From: C-114 sp963719285
GTDB lineage: Bacteria > Chloroflexota > Limnocylindria > Limnocylindrales > CSP1-4
Direction: 5' to 3'
Length of the DNA stretch: 64,000 nt
NCBI GenBank assembly: GCA_963719285.1
Contig: CAVRBO010000004.1
Location: 868,001-932,000 of the forward strand
Under the pieces are notes generated by a model that worked only from the letters and a program-made list of their open reading frames with translations, had not been told where the DNA came from and searched no databases. This document shows, piece by piece, positions 8,865 to 17,445 of the stretch (its first letter is position 1; each line of letters begins with the position of its first letter). The position numbers were made by a program, and so were the translations under genes.

Positions 8865-9904
8865 AGCGGCAGCTCGCCTTCGAGGTACGTCTTCCAGGGG
8901 CTGAAGCCGAACGGTCCGTAATACCCGAGCAGGGTCGTCCAGTCGATCACGCAGTCGCGCACGCCGCGCTCATGGAGCGTGTCCAGGGCCACGGCGAGCA
9001 GAGCCCGCCCGAGGCCGCGTCCACGCAGTCGCTCGACCACCCCGATCGGCCCCAGGCCTCCGCTCGCCGGCCTCAGCAGGCCCTCCCAGAAGCGCGGCCC
9101 GAAGAGCGCTCCGTCGCCGCGCTGGTGGATGGTGGCGAAGCCCGCGATCCGCTTCGCCGCGACCGGAGGGGCCGGCGTGTCGGCGGGCACGAGCAGCAGC
9201 ACGTCCGAGGGAGCCATGCCGTGGTCCAACGCCCAGCCCAGGTCGTGGACCCAGTCGAGCTTGAACTGGCGATCCAGGAAGGAGAGGAAACCCTCGCTCT
9301 CGCGAGGGTCCAGCGGCCGGACTGTCAGGCCCGCGGCGGCCAGGGCCTCCCGCTCGCGGTCGGTCGTCGCGGCCCCGTCGAGAGGCGCCCGCAGGTCGTA
9401 GGTCTCACCCTCGAACCTGGCGCCCAGGGCGGTGAAGAAGGGCTCGGCTGCGGGCAGGTCGGTCGGCACGCCCGGGAACAGGTAGTGGATGCCGCCGCCG
9501 ATCCGGACGCGAGTGATGCCGTCGGCCCGTGCGTCGGCGACGAGCCGGTTGACGATCGCCCGGCCGATGCCCTCGCGCTGGCGGCCGGGAGTGACCGCGA
9601 CGACCTGGAGCCAGCCCTCGTGGACCCAGCCCCGCCGCCCCCGGACGAGCCCGCGCGAGCGACCCAGGTACCCGAATCCCACGACCGGACCCTGCCGCCT
9701 GGGTACACCCGGCTCCGGTTCGCCGAGGTCGGCGGCCGCAACGATGACATCCGACGGCTGGAAGTCGGGGTTGTCGGTCGTCAGCTGCCGCCACAGCCGT
9801 GCGCGAAGCGGGTACAGGTCTCCTGCGCAGGCCTGCCAGAGCGCGACGATCTCGGGATCGTCGGCCGGGCCGAGCTCCCGGAGGGCGACGCCGTAGACGC
9901 TCAA
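8861..9904 (-). CDS. protein with two GNAT acetyltransferase domains
   Basis: A 347-residue product with a TTG start at 9904, the only plausible start between the preceding stop and the first conserved residues (SVYGVALRELG). Domain 1 contains VVAVTPGRQREGIGRAIV, and domain 2 contains GVVERLRGRGLGRALLAVAL; both are acetyl-CoA pyrophosphate-binding loops (Q/R-x-x-G-x-G/A). The C-terminal half ends LLGYYGPFGFSPWKTYLEG. Such tandem GNATs acetylate amines on small molecules or proteins; the acceptor is unknown. It sits 10 nt after the 9915-10916 gene and overlaps the SIS gene. Confidence 0.75.
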   Translation of the reverse strand: MSVYGVALRELGPADDPEIVALWQACAGDLYPLRARLWRQLTTDNPDFQPSDVIVAAADLGEPEPGVPRRQGPVVGFGYLGRSRGLVRGRRGWVHEGWLQVVAVTPGRQREGIGRAIVNRLVADARADGITRVRIGGGIHYLFPGVPTDLPAAEPFFTALGARFEGETYDLRAPLDGAATTDREREALAAAGLTVRPLDPRESEGFLSFLDRQFKLDWVHDLGWALDHGMAPSDVLLLVPADTPAPPVAAKRIAGFATIHQRGDGALFGPRFWEGLLRPASGGLGPIGVVERLRGRGLGRALLAVALDTLHERGVRDCVIDWTTLLGYYGPFGFSPWKTYLEGELPL

Positions 9905-9914
9905 CGGTGCGTCC

Positions 9915-10916
9915 TCACCTGATGCCGCGGACCCGCAGGAAGGACTGCCGGACGACCGCCCAGGCGGCTGCCGGGTCCTCGCATGCGCAGGTCGACATCG
10001 CCGCGCAGCCGTCGTACGACCAGGCGGCGATGTTCCGCGCACCCGCTGCGACCGCTGCGTCGACGGCGACACCGATCTCGCCCTCGCGCCCGGCCGGGAC
10101 ACTGAACGCCTGGATCCAGACATGGTGGTCGAGCCCGTGGCGCTGGGCCACCTCGACGGTCGCCTTCGCATGGCGCCCGACATACTCCGCGGCGTCGCCG
10201 CCGAAGCTGAACCAGTACGGATCCGTCCCGAAGTCGTCGAGGCCCGGGATCGAGGCGGCCCGGTCCCAGTCGCGGAAGCCAGGGTTCGTCGCCTCGGGCG
10301 GCATGATGCAGATCGCGTTGCGCATCCCCTTCGACCGCGCATACAGGCTGGCGTCGGCCAGCAGGTCGTGCATCGTCTGCTCGATGAACGCCTCGACGTC
10401 GGGTCCGTAGGCGGTCGGCATCTCGCCACCGTGCCGCTCCCGCCAGAGCGACCGACAGACCTCACACCGGCAGCCCCACACCCCGTCCGCGAAGTAGACG
10501 GTGGGCTCGTCCCAGAAGACCGTCCGGCCGCCGATGTCCGACGCCCGGTCGATCCACTCGTGGAGCCAGGTCCGGAACGACGGCTGGTTGAGGCAGGCGA
10601 TCGTCGTCCGCCCGCCGTCGGAGCGGATCTGGACGGCCTCGGGGTGGAACGCCCCGAACCGGCTGAACGGCTCGCCACCGAACACCTCGCCGACGCCCCA
10701 CGGGTCGATCCAGCTGTCCATCCCACGTTCCTGGGTCATCCGCACGACGCGGGCGACCGAGTCCGGCTGCCAGCGCTGGTCGAACTCGCTGAAGCAGTGG
10801 ACGACGTACGTCGTGCCGGAGGCGGCCATGTCGTCGAGATCCGCGGCGACGTGTTTCGGGGCTCGCGTCTCGAAGTACGCGACGCCGGTCTTGATGCCAC
10901 TCGCCATGATGCTCAA
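9915..10916 (-). CDS. uncharacterised TIM-barrel-like protein, possibly glycosidase-related
   Basis: A 333-residue protein I cannot assign confidently. VAYFETRAPKHVAADLDDMA near residue 12, TTYVVHCFSEFDQRW and GMDSWIDPWGVGEVFGG read like successive strands of a glycosidase barrel. VFWDEPTVYF near residue 138 has a candidate acid/base in WDEP. It is followed by CRCEVCRSLW, a Cys cluster often seen in hypothetical glycosyl-hydrolase-like barrels. A second Cys group, CAAMSTCACED, sits near the C-terminus. There is no signal peptide. It overlaps the CehA-type gene upstream and is followed by the GNAT gene. A glycosidase role is only a suggestion. Confidence 0.55.
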   Translation of the reverse strand: MSIMASGIKTGVAYFETRAPKHVAADLDDMAASGTTYVVHCFSEFDQRWQPDSVARVVRMTQERGMDSWIDPWGVGEVFGGEPFSRFGAFHPEAVQIRSDGGRTTIACLNQPSFRTWLHEWIDRASDIGGRTVFWDEPTVYFADGVWGCRCEVCRSLWRERHGGEMPTAYGPDVEAFIEQTMHDLLADASLYARSKGMRNAICIMPPEATNPGFRDWDRAASIPGLDDFGTDPYWFSFGGDAAEYVGRHAKATVEVAQRHGLDHHVWIQAFSVPAGREGEIGVAVDAAVAAGARNIAAWSYDGCAAMSTCACEDPAAAWAVVRQSFLRVRGIR

Positions 10917-12319
10917 ACCTCGCGCAGGTAGATGGGGTTGGTCAAGGCAGCGACGTCTCCGTTGCCGTCGTCGAGCTCGAGGCGGACGAATCGCCGGCCC
11001 GCCGATGGGATCCGGAAGGTGGCCCGTGGCGGGCCCGATGCTTCGAGCCCTCGATCGGACAGGATGCGGACGGCGAGGCCCGTCGGGTCGCCGTCGAGGT
11101 CCGACTCCACCTCGATCGTCTCGTCGCGGCGAACGTCCATGGTCTCACCGGGCACTGCGCGGGGAAGGCCCCCGATCGAGGGCGCCGGAGCGGTCCCGCG
11201 CACGACGAGGCCCGGTCGGGGCGTGTCCGGACGGGCAGTGACCACGACGTGGCCGGCACGGATCGCCTCGACGATGCCGTCCCGGTCGCGGGTCGCCGCG
11301 TGGACCCAGGTGGTCGGCCCGGCCAGGGGCTGGCCCTTGCGGCGCCGGAACGAATGGCAGTCGGAGCCGCCGACGGCGGTCGGATGAGCCCCGCCGGCCA
11401 GCAGCCCGGCCCACCAGTCGATGGCGCGACGCTCTTCCGACGACCACGGCCCGTTCCAGACCTCGATCGTGTCCGCCGCGGCGGCGACGGCGTCGCCCAG
11501 CTCCCACGGGGACGTGCCGCCGCAGGGGTGATTGACCGACACGAGGCCGCCCTGTCGATGGACCTCGTCGAACGAGCGAAGCATGTCGGCCGAGGTTCGG
11601 TTCCGGAAGTCCACCCAGCCCGAGAGGCCCCATGCGTTCGAATGGCCGTAGTAGGTGGTGATCTCCTCGGCCCGGAGCAGCACGAGTCGGCCCCCCTCCG
11701 CCGCCAGCTCCGGATGGTGACTGTCCGTGTTGTGGTCCGTCACGGCCAGGAAGTCGAGGCCGAGATCGGTCGCCTCGGCGACAAGACCCGCCGGACGCTC
11801 CGCGCCGTCGCTGTGGACGGTGTGGCAGTGGAGATCGCCCCGCAGCCAGATGGGTGCGGTCCGTTCCCCCGCGCTGCGATGGGTCGAGGGCTCGGCCCTC
11901 GGAGGACGCGCGACCACGTCCACGACCGAGGGCGGCAGGGCGTCGAGCGTCTCGACGGTGAGGCGGTACGGGGCGCCGAGCTCGGCGACCTGGTAGAGCC
12001 CGAGGACGACGTGCCAGGTTCCCGGCGCGATCGGGCCCGGACGGTAGCCGGGCGTCGCCGCGTCGGCCGCCAGCCACACGTCCGACCGCTCGCTCCCGCT
12101 CCAGCCTCGGAATGCCGGCGATCCGAACTCGAGCGGACCCGGACCGAACAGACCCAGGTCGATCGTGTTGCCGCCCGTGCGCACGTCCGCGGACATCGCG
12201 TCCTCGTAGGTGAAGCCGACATGGAGCGCAGAACGTCCCTGCGGAACGTCGAAGGGGATCGCCAGATAGTCGGACTGGAGGCGATCGGCGGGCATCACGC
12301 GACCGATCAGTTCCGTCAC
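10913..12319 (-). CDS. CehA/McbA family PHP-domain metallohydrolase
   Basis: A 468-residue protein with an N-terminal beta-rich domain (about residues 1-165) and a PHP metal-dependent domain. The metal motifs are LRGDLHCHTVHSDG near 175, FLAVTDHNTDSHH near 203, LLRAEEITTYYGHSNAWG near 222, SVNHPCGG near 265 and GGSDCHSFRRRKG near 330. This is the full CehA/McbA set, and the family includes carbaryl hydrolase and phosphoesterases. A C-terminal beta domain follows. The substrate is probably a phosphoester or ester but is not deducible. It overlaps the 9915-10916 gene by 4 nt and is first in that operon. Confidence 0.83.
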   Translation of the reverse strand: MTELIGRVMPADRLQSDYLAIPFDVPQGRSALHVGFTYEDAMSADVRTGGNTIDLGLFGPGPLEFGSPAFRGWSGSERSDVWLAADAATPGYRPGPIAPGTWHVVLGLYQVAELGAPYRLTVETLDALPPSVVDVVARPPRAEPSTHRSAGERTAPIWLRGDLHCHTVHSDGAERPAGLVAEATDLGLDFLAVTDHNTDSHHPELAAEGGRLVLLRAEEITTYYGHSNAWGLSGWVDFRNRTSADMLRSFDEVHRQGGLVSVNHPCGGTSPWELGDAVAAAADTIEVWNGPWSSEERRAIDWWAGLLAGGAHPTAVGGSDCHSFRRRKGQPLAGPTTWVHAATRDRDGIVEAIRAGHVVVTARPDTPRPGLVVRGTAPAPSIGGLPRAVPGETMDVRRDETIEVESDLDGDPTGLAVRILSDRGLEASGPPRATFRIPSAGRRFVRLELDDGNGDVAALTNPIYLREV

Positions 12320-12345
12320 CGTCGAAGCATAGCGAAGCCGACGAC

Positions 12346-12822
12346 ATGGAAACGGTCAACGGTCGACCATCGGACAGGCGTCACACCGGCCGTGGTTCGT
12401 CGGTCCGCGACAGTGTGCAAGGGGACGATCGCCCGTCGGCGTGGCAACGGATCGGGCCATTCGGCCGATTCCTCGTGGGAGCGGTCGTCGCGGCCGGCTT
12501 CGCGTTGGCCGGCGTGAAGGCCGTCGAGACGACGCTCGCCCTGACCGTGCGGGTGCCGACGGTCGAGACACTCCCGGACAGGATCGGGGTCTGCGGCCGA
12601 ACCTATCATCGGGCGGCCGGTGGGCCGGACGACCTCCTCGGGATCGACGAGTTACGTGCGACCGGCCCCGAGCCGGTCATCGCGCTGCCGTTGCGGATCC
12701 AGCCCTGCATCGACGGGCCATGCAACCGCGGCTTCCCCGGCATCCCCGGATGCGCGACGGTCGTGTTCGTGCGTATCGAGGGCGACCGCTACGCGGCCTA
12801 CGATCTCGTGGGCGGCCCCTGA
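12346..12822 (+). CDS. hypothetical membrane-anchored protein
   Basis: A 158-residue product with a charged N-terminus and one hydrophobic segment, FLVGAVVAAGFALAGVKAV, near residues 42-60. An extracytoplasmic domain would follow. That domain has four cysteines (IGVCGRTYHRA, QPCIDGPCNRG, GCATVVFV), which could form two disulfides. I recognise no family. It lies alone between the divergent CehA-type gene and the oxidoreductase at 12909. Confidence 0.5.
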   Translation: METVNGRPSDRRHTGRGSSVRDSVQGDDRPSAWQRIGPFGRFLVGAVVAAGFALAGVKAVETTLALTVRVPTVETLPDRIGVCGRTYHRAAGGPDDLLGIDELRATGPEPVIALPLRIQPCIDGPCNRGFPGIPGCATVVFVRIEGDRYAAYDLVGGP

Positions 12823-12827
12823 CCTGC

Positions 12828-12839
12828 GCAACCGATTTC
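12828..12839 (+). promoter_or_regulatory. weak candidate LacI-type operator
   Basis: GCAACCGATTTC fits the gCAAnCGnTTGc pattern of the stronger sites in this window except for one base in the right arm. It lies 70 nt upstream of the Gfo/Idh/MocA gene at 12909. It is weak alone and is listed because of the other sites. Confidence 0.25.
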
Positions 12840-12908
12840 GCGGGGCGAGGGCGGGTCGACTACCATCGCGGCCTGGCGCCCAGCGGAGTGCGCCCATCGG
12901 AGGGCCGG

Positions 12909-13934
12909 ATGACGGCGCGGATCGGACTGGCGATCATCGGGGCGGGACGGATGGGCAGCAACCACGCCCGGCTCATCGCCGCCGGCGCGCCCGAGCTGCG
13001 GATCGTCGCGATCGGCGACGTCGACGGCGATGCCGCCCGTCGCCTGGCCGACGAGATCGCGGCGACGCCGTTCGCCGATCCACTCAAGGCGATCGCGGCA
13101 CCGGGGGTCGACGCGGTGCTCATCGCCGTCTCGTCGGTCCACCACCGGGCGATCGTGGAAGCGGCCGCCGCCGCCGGCCGCGACATCCTGTGCGAGAAGC
13201 CCCTGGCGCTCGATCTCCCCGAGACGGACGCGATCCTGGCCGCGGTCGCCCGGGCGGGTGTCCGCCTGCAGGTCGGCCTGATGCGCCGGCACGACCCGGA
13301 TCACGTCCGGGCACGCGCCCGGATCGTCGCCGGGGAGCTCGGCCGGCCGCTCCTGTTCAACAGCCGCCAGTACGACACCGACCCGCCGCCCGCGGCCATC
13401 CTGGACCCCCGGATCAGCGGCGGGATCATGCTCGACATGGGGATCCACGAGTTCGATTCGGGGCGCTTCCTCATGGATTCGGAGGTCGTCGAGGTCCAGG
13501 CGACCGGCTCGGTCCAGGTCTACCCGGACGCCGCGACCCACGGCGACGTCGACACGGCCGTGGTCAACCTGAGATTTGCCTCCGGGGCCATCGGCAGCGT
13601 CGAACTCAGCCGGCGGGTCGCCTTCGGCGAGGACGTCCGGACCGAGGTCCACGGCACGGACGGAAGCGCCTTCATCGGCGGCCTGCCGATCGTCTCGGGC
13701 TCCGCGTTCGGTGGTCCGGGGGGTGTCCGCTGGGACCCGACCCCGCCATCGATGCCCCGTTTCGCGGCGGCCTACACGGACCAGGCGCGCGCCTTCGCCC
13801 GGTCGATCCTGGACGACCGGCCGGCGAGTCCGTCGGGGGCGGACGGACGGGCCGCATTCGTCATCGCGATGGCCGCCCAGCGTGCGCTCGCGGACGGCGG
13901 CACGATCACGGTCGAGGCGCCAGCAGGGCCTTGA
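12909..13934 (+). CDS. Gfo/Idh/MocA oxidoreductase, inositol 2-dehydrogenase-like
   Basis: A 341-residue enzyme from ATG 12909, preceded by GGAGGGCC. It has the Rossmann loop GLAIIGAGRMGSNHA, the CEKPLALDL signature near residue 95 and LMRRHDPDHVRAR near 120, a stretch close to bacterial myo-inositol 2-dehydrogenases. GGIMLDMGIHEFDSGRFLMD near 170 gives the catalytic D-x3-H pair, and GDVDTAVVNLRFASGA is typical of IolG-like proteins. It probably oxidises an inositol or related sugar with NAD. It converges with, and overlaps by 29 nt, the epimerase-like gene on the other strand. The precise substrate is inference. Confidence 0.8.
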   Translation: MTARIGLAIIGAGRMGSNHARLIAAGAPELRIVAIGDVDGDAARRLADEIAATPFADPLKAIAAPGVDAVLIAVSSVHHRAIVEAAAAAGRDILCEKPLALDLPETDAILAAVARAGVRLQVGLMRRHDPDHVRARARIVAGELGRPLLFNSRQYDTDPPPAAILDPRISGGIMLDMGIHEFDSGRFLMDSEVVEVQATGSVQVYPDAATHGDVDTAVVNLRFASGAIGSVELSRRVAFGEDVRTEVHGTDGSAFIGGLPIVSGSAFGGPGGVRWDPTPPSMPRFAAAYTDQARAFARSILDDRPASPSGADGRAAFVIAMAAQRALADGGTITVEAPAGP

Positions 13935-14763
13935 TCCGGTCGAACATGAACCGGGACGACTCCACGGCGCGCTCCTCCCAGGCGAAGACGCACGCGGTGA
14001 GGATGCCGTCGAAGCCGACGGCGCGGAGCGCGCCGAAGCACGCCTCGAAGTCCACCTCGCCCTGGCCGATGTCGAGATGCTGGTGGACCCGGGCCGTCGA
14101 GCCGGGCGGGTTGACGATGTAGCGGTTGCCGGACGACGCCCGATGGTTGAGCACGTCCGCGATGTGGACCTGGGCCAGGACGGGCGCGGCGTAGGCGATC
14201 ATGGCCGCGATGTCGTCGCCGAGGTAGTACGTGTGCGGCGCACAGAAGACATAGCCCACGCCGGGCGAGTCGATCCCGCGGACGAGGTCGACCGCATCGG
14301 TGTTGCGCTCGATGAAGTCGTCCGGATGGGCCTCCAGGTTGAGCTTGATGCCCTCCTGCTCGAAGATCGGCAGGAGCTCTTCCATCGAGCGCCAGAACTG
14401 GGCCTCGCTCCGGGCCGCCTGCTCCGGCCGCCCGTTGAACTCCGAGTTCATCGTCGTGCAGCCCACGTCCACGCACAGCTGGATCGCCCGCTTCCAGTAG
14501 CGCACGGCGGCCAGGCGTTCGTCCTCGTCGGGGCTCGACCAGCGGTAGAGGGGCAGGATCGACGCCATCTCGAGTCCTGAGTCGGTCAGCCCCTTGCGGA
14601 ACTCGCCGACCTTGGCCCGGTCGGCCCGCGGGTGGGTGAAGAACGGGATGAAGTCCGGCCGGGGCGACAGCTCGATCGCGTCGTAGCCGATGTCGGCCGC
14701 GATCCGGCAGACCTCGCCGAACGGCCGGTCGCGGAGCATGTACGGATCGAGGGCGATCTTCAC
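13906..14763 (-). CDS. sugar phosphate isomerase/epimerase (xylose-isomerase-like TIM barrel)
   Basis: A 285-residue AP-endonuclease-2-type barrel starting MKIALDPYMLRDRPFGEV. Strand ends carry likely metal and substrate ligands: YDAIELSPRPDF near residue 30, TTMNSEFNGRPEQ near 104, KLNLEAHPDDF near 140 (E and H), VGYVFCAPHTYYLGDD near 170 and LAQVHIADVLNHRASSG near 198. The order matches ketose 3-epimerases and inosose-type isomerases. It directly follows the large PHP-like gene (1 nt gap), so the two are probably co-transcribed from the 17.4 kb divergent promoter region. The substrate is unknown. Confidence 0.78.
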   Translation of the reverse strand: MKIALDPYMLRDRPFGEVCRIAADIGYDAIELSPRPDFIPFFTHPRADRAKVGEFRKGLTDSGLEMASILPLYRWSSPDEDERLAAVRYWKRAIQLCVDVGCTTMNSEFNGRPEQAARSEAQFWRSMEELLPIFEQEGIKLNLEAHPDDFIERNTDAVDLVRGIDSPGVGYVFCAPHTYYLGDDIAAMIAYAAPVLAQVHIADVLNHRASSGNRYIVNPPGSTARVHQHLDIGQGEVDFEACFGALRAVGFDGILTACVFAWEERAVESSRFMFDRIKALLAPRP

Positions 14764-14764
14764 G

Positions 14765-17362
14765 TCAGGGAACCTCCCGTGTCGAAGCGATGCGACCGCG
14801 GAGCGTCGTCCCGCTCTCCGCGATCCGTGCCGCCATCCGCGCCCGCAGGGCCGGGTCCGCGATCGTCGCGATGGTCTCGAGCCATCGTACGGTCCCGTCG
14901 ATGACGGCGACGATCGCCTCGGCGTCGGTCCTGGCGAACAGCGGCCGATCGACGACCTCGACGTACACCGGCGAGGTGTGGGCGGCCATGCTCGTCAGGT
15001 ACGCGGACCGGATCTCGTGGTCGCTCCGCGCACGGGCGGCGATCCAGGCGCCGGACGTGACGTCCACGAGGGCGGACAGCGACAGCTCGGTCGTGCCGCC
15101 CGGCGCATCCTCGCGCGCCACGACCCGGCCATTCATGACGAGCTCCACGCAACCCACGATGGGCTGGGCTGCCCGGACCCGGATCCGGACCTCCAGGCGG
15201 CCACCGGAGGCGGGCAGGACGACGACGTCGCCGGGCTCGTGGCCGTCGACCAGCAGCTCGATGACCGGCCCGGACGTGGCGAACGTGCGGCCGGCCCGGA
15301 CCGCGGCCGCCCAGGACTCGAACGTGGCGGCGCCATCGGGATCGAGGCGCGCATACGTCCGGACCCCGCCGAGCGGCATCTCGGCCGACATCTTGTCGGT
15401 CCCGCCCAGGACCGGGACGCGATAGCCGCAGTTCAGGAAGCGGTACCACTCGTTGACCGTGGGGTTGTCGAGGCCGGGCGCGAACGTCTGCATCTCGATC
15501 GCGTCGATCCGGCCGGCGACGATGTCGGCCGCGATCTCCGCGAAGGGCAGCGGGAAGTGGGCGCCGACGACGAGCCCACCCTCGGCATGGCAGCGATCGG
15601 CCCAGTCGGCCAGCAGCTCGGCGATCGGGGCGCCGATCGGGCCCTCCGGCGCGCCGCCCGACGCCAGGGGCAGGATCGGCCGGCGCGCCCCCAGCAGCCC
15701 CAGGTGGCCCAGCACGTTCTGGCGGTTCTCGGTCCCGACCATCACGACGTGGCGACCGCTCGGGTCCTGTTGCGAGCCGAAGGCGAGGTCCGCGACGCTG
15801 GCGAACTCGTCGCCGAGCTGGGTGGCGAGCAGGTGCACGAACGTGATGTCCTCGGCGGCCGCCTGGAGCAGGGCCGTTGAGGGCGGGATGAAGTGGACGT
15901 GCGGGTCGGCCGTGCGCCACCCCGCGGCGCGCAGGTCGATCGAGCGATCCAGCGCGAACGCCAGCTCGCGGGTGCCCGGTCCGACCGTCACGGTCGTGCG
16001 CACCGGCCGGTGGTCGAAGCCCTTCACGACCTCGACCTCGACGGCGCCCACCGGCAGGTCGATCTCGAACCGACCGGGGACGTAGGCGTAGGTGTCGGCT
16101 CCGAGGACGAGGCCGGCGCCGGAGTCCTCGTAGATCCCCGTATTGACCTCGTCGCGATGGCCGAGCGGCGGCAGGTACCGCCCGTCCGCGGCGACGAACC
16201 GCACCCGTGCCGGGCTCGCCTCGCCGTCCGCGCCGACCCGCACCTCGACCCGGACGCCGGCAGCCGCCAGGGGTTCGATCCTGACCCGACCGTCCGGACT
16301 GGTCGCTCCGGTCGCCAGGTCCGCCGCGGCGACCGTCCAGTCACCGAGCGCGATCCGCGCGTCCGGCGCCAGCGCGAGATCGACGACACGGCGCGCTGCG
16401 ACCTCGCCGTCGGCCGCGTCGGCGCTGGGTGTCGGCCGGCCCCAGCCGATCGGCCCCGGCCCGTCGTGCGGGCATCCGCGCGGCAGGGGCAGCGGCCTCG
16501 ACCGGATCGCGATGCCCAGGTCGACCTCGGGGAGCTCCGCGCCGGCGCCCGTGACGAGGATCTGCCGGCGGGGCGCCAGAACGAGCGGGTCCGCCGTGCC
16601 GGCGAACAGGGTGACGGCCGCGATGACGATGTCCGTCCCGGGTCGTCCGCCGCCGAGCGGGATGACCCGGAGCGTCGCGGGCTCGGCGACCCCGCCGAGG
16701 GGGATCGCGTGGAGCCAGTACGTCGCGTCGTCGTCGGGCGTCGGGACGAAGTCGGCCACGCCGGTCTGGTGCGCGCCCCACGAGCCGGGCAGGACCGTGA
16801 GCGCCCCGCCGTGTCCGGCCGGCGCGTACCGACCGGGGGCCTGGCGGCTGTACGGGCCGCGCCAGTCGAGCGCCTCATCAGAGCGATGGCCGATGGCCGC
16901 GAACGGCACGAACCCCCAGCCGATGATGCCGTCCGCGATCTCGAACCGGCGTCGCACGTCCACGGTCCGGGTCTCGCCGCCGGCCAGGCTGAACTCGTAG
17001 CGCGCGAGAGGCTCGCCCGTGGGGAGGACCCAGCCCACCGGGTTCCCGGGGCTGCGTTCGCCGGTGGCGTCGCGCCAGCTGTCGGCGAAATGGGCGATCA
17101 CGATGTGGCTCGCCGGACCGTGGTCCCGCAGGTCGATGGTCAGCTCATCGCCGGCGACGATCCAGCGGCGTCCTGCCGCCCGGAACCCCAGGTCGAACGG
17201 CAGGCCACGGAACACCGAGGGTCCCTCGGGCAGGCGGGCGAGGGCCTGCTCATAGAGCGGATGGAAGCGCGCGCCGACCTCCGCGTCAGACGCGTTCCAG
17301 GCCGTCGAGAGGTCGACGGAGCGGGCCAGGGGAGTGGCTCGACGCGTGCGCCCGGTCGTCAT
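14765..17362 (-). CDS. large CehA/McbA-like PHP metallohydrolase (paralogue 1)
   Basis: An 865-residue protein, much longer than ordinary CehA/McbA enzymes. The N-terminal ~500 residues look beta-rich and unassigned. The C-terminal half has a PHP-like metal set: TADPHVHFIPPS near residue 505 (HxH), VMVGTENRQNVLGHLGLLG near 565, LVVGAHFPLPFAEIAADIV near 625, YRVPVLGGTDKMSAE near 680. It then has a beta domain with an AGRTFATSGP motif near 725. No signal peptide is evident. It is homologous end to end with the protein at 29530. It is divergent from iolD, with a LacI-type operator between them. Hydrolysis of a cyclitol ester or phosphoester is inference. Confidence 0.72.
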   Translation of the reverse strand: MTTGRTRRATPLARSVDLSTAWNASDAEVGARFHPLYEQALARLPEGPSVFRGLPFDLGFRAAGRRWIVAGDELTIDLRDHGPASHIVIAHFADSWRDATGERSPGNPVGWVLPTGEPLARYEFSLAGGETRTVDVRRRFEIADGIIGWGFVPFAAIGHRSDEALDWRGPYSRQAPGRYAPAGHGGALTVLPGSWGAHQTGVADFVPTPDDDATYWLHAIPLGGVAEPATLRVIPLGGGRPGTDIVIAAVTLFAGTADPLVLAPRRQILVTGAGAELPEVDLGIAIRSRPLPLPRGCPHDGPGPIGWGRPTPSADAADGEVAARRVVDLALAPDARIALGDWTVAAADLATGATSPDGRVRIEPLAAAGVRVEVRVGADGEASPARVRFVAADGRYLPPLGHRDEVNTGIYEDSGAGLVLGADTYAYVPGRFEIDLPVGAVEVEVVKGFDHRPVRTTVTVGPGTRELAFALDRSIDLRAAGWRTADPHVHFIPPSTALLQAAAEDITFVHLLATQLGDEFASVADLAFGSQQDPSGRHVVMVGTENRQNVLGHLGLLGARRPILPLASGGAPEGPIGAPIAELLADWADRCHAEGGLVVGAHFPLPFAEIAADIVAGRIDAIEMQTFAPGLDNPTVNEWYRFLNCGYRVPVLGGTDKMSAEMPLGGVRTYARLDPDGAATFESWAAAVRAGRTFATSGPVIELLVDGHEPGDVVVLPASGGRLEVRIRVRAAQPIVGCVELVMNGRVVAREDAPGGTTELSLSALVDVTSGAWIAARARSDHEIRSAYLTSMAAHTSPVYVEVVDRPLFARTDAEAIVAVIDGTVRWLETIATIADPALRARMAARIAESGTTLRGRIASTREVP

Positions 17363-17386
17363 GCCTGCGGACCCCTCCCGACGATA

Positions 17387-17436
17387 TTGACGTGGGGCGA
17401 GGCGCGATGATACCTTCCCTGCAATCGGTTGCGCAA
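17387..17436 (+). promoter_or_regulatory. iolD promoter with LacI-type operator
   Basis: TTGACG (17387-17392), a 19-nt spacer and TACCTT (17412-17417) with an upstream TGn extension form a sigma-70-type promoter. Five nt after the -10, the palindrome core GCAATCGGTTGC (17422-17433, central CG) covers the expected start site. The ribosome site AAGGAG follows immediately before the iolD ATG at 17446. The same 12-mer core recurs upstream of the lacI-type gene. It also lies between iolD and the divergent gene starting at 17362, so it may control both. Confidence 0.75.
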
Positions 17437-17445
17437 GGAGAAAAG

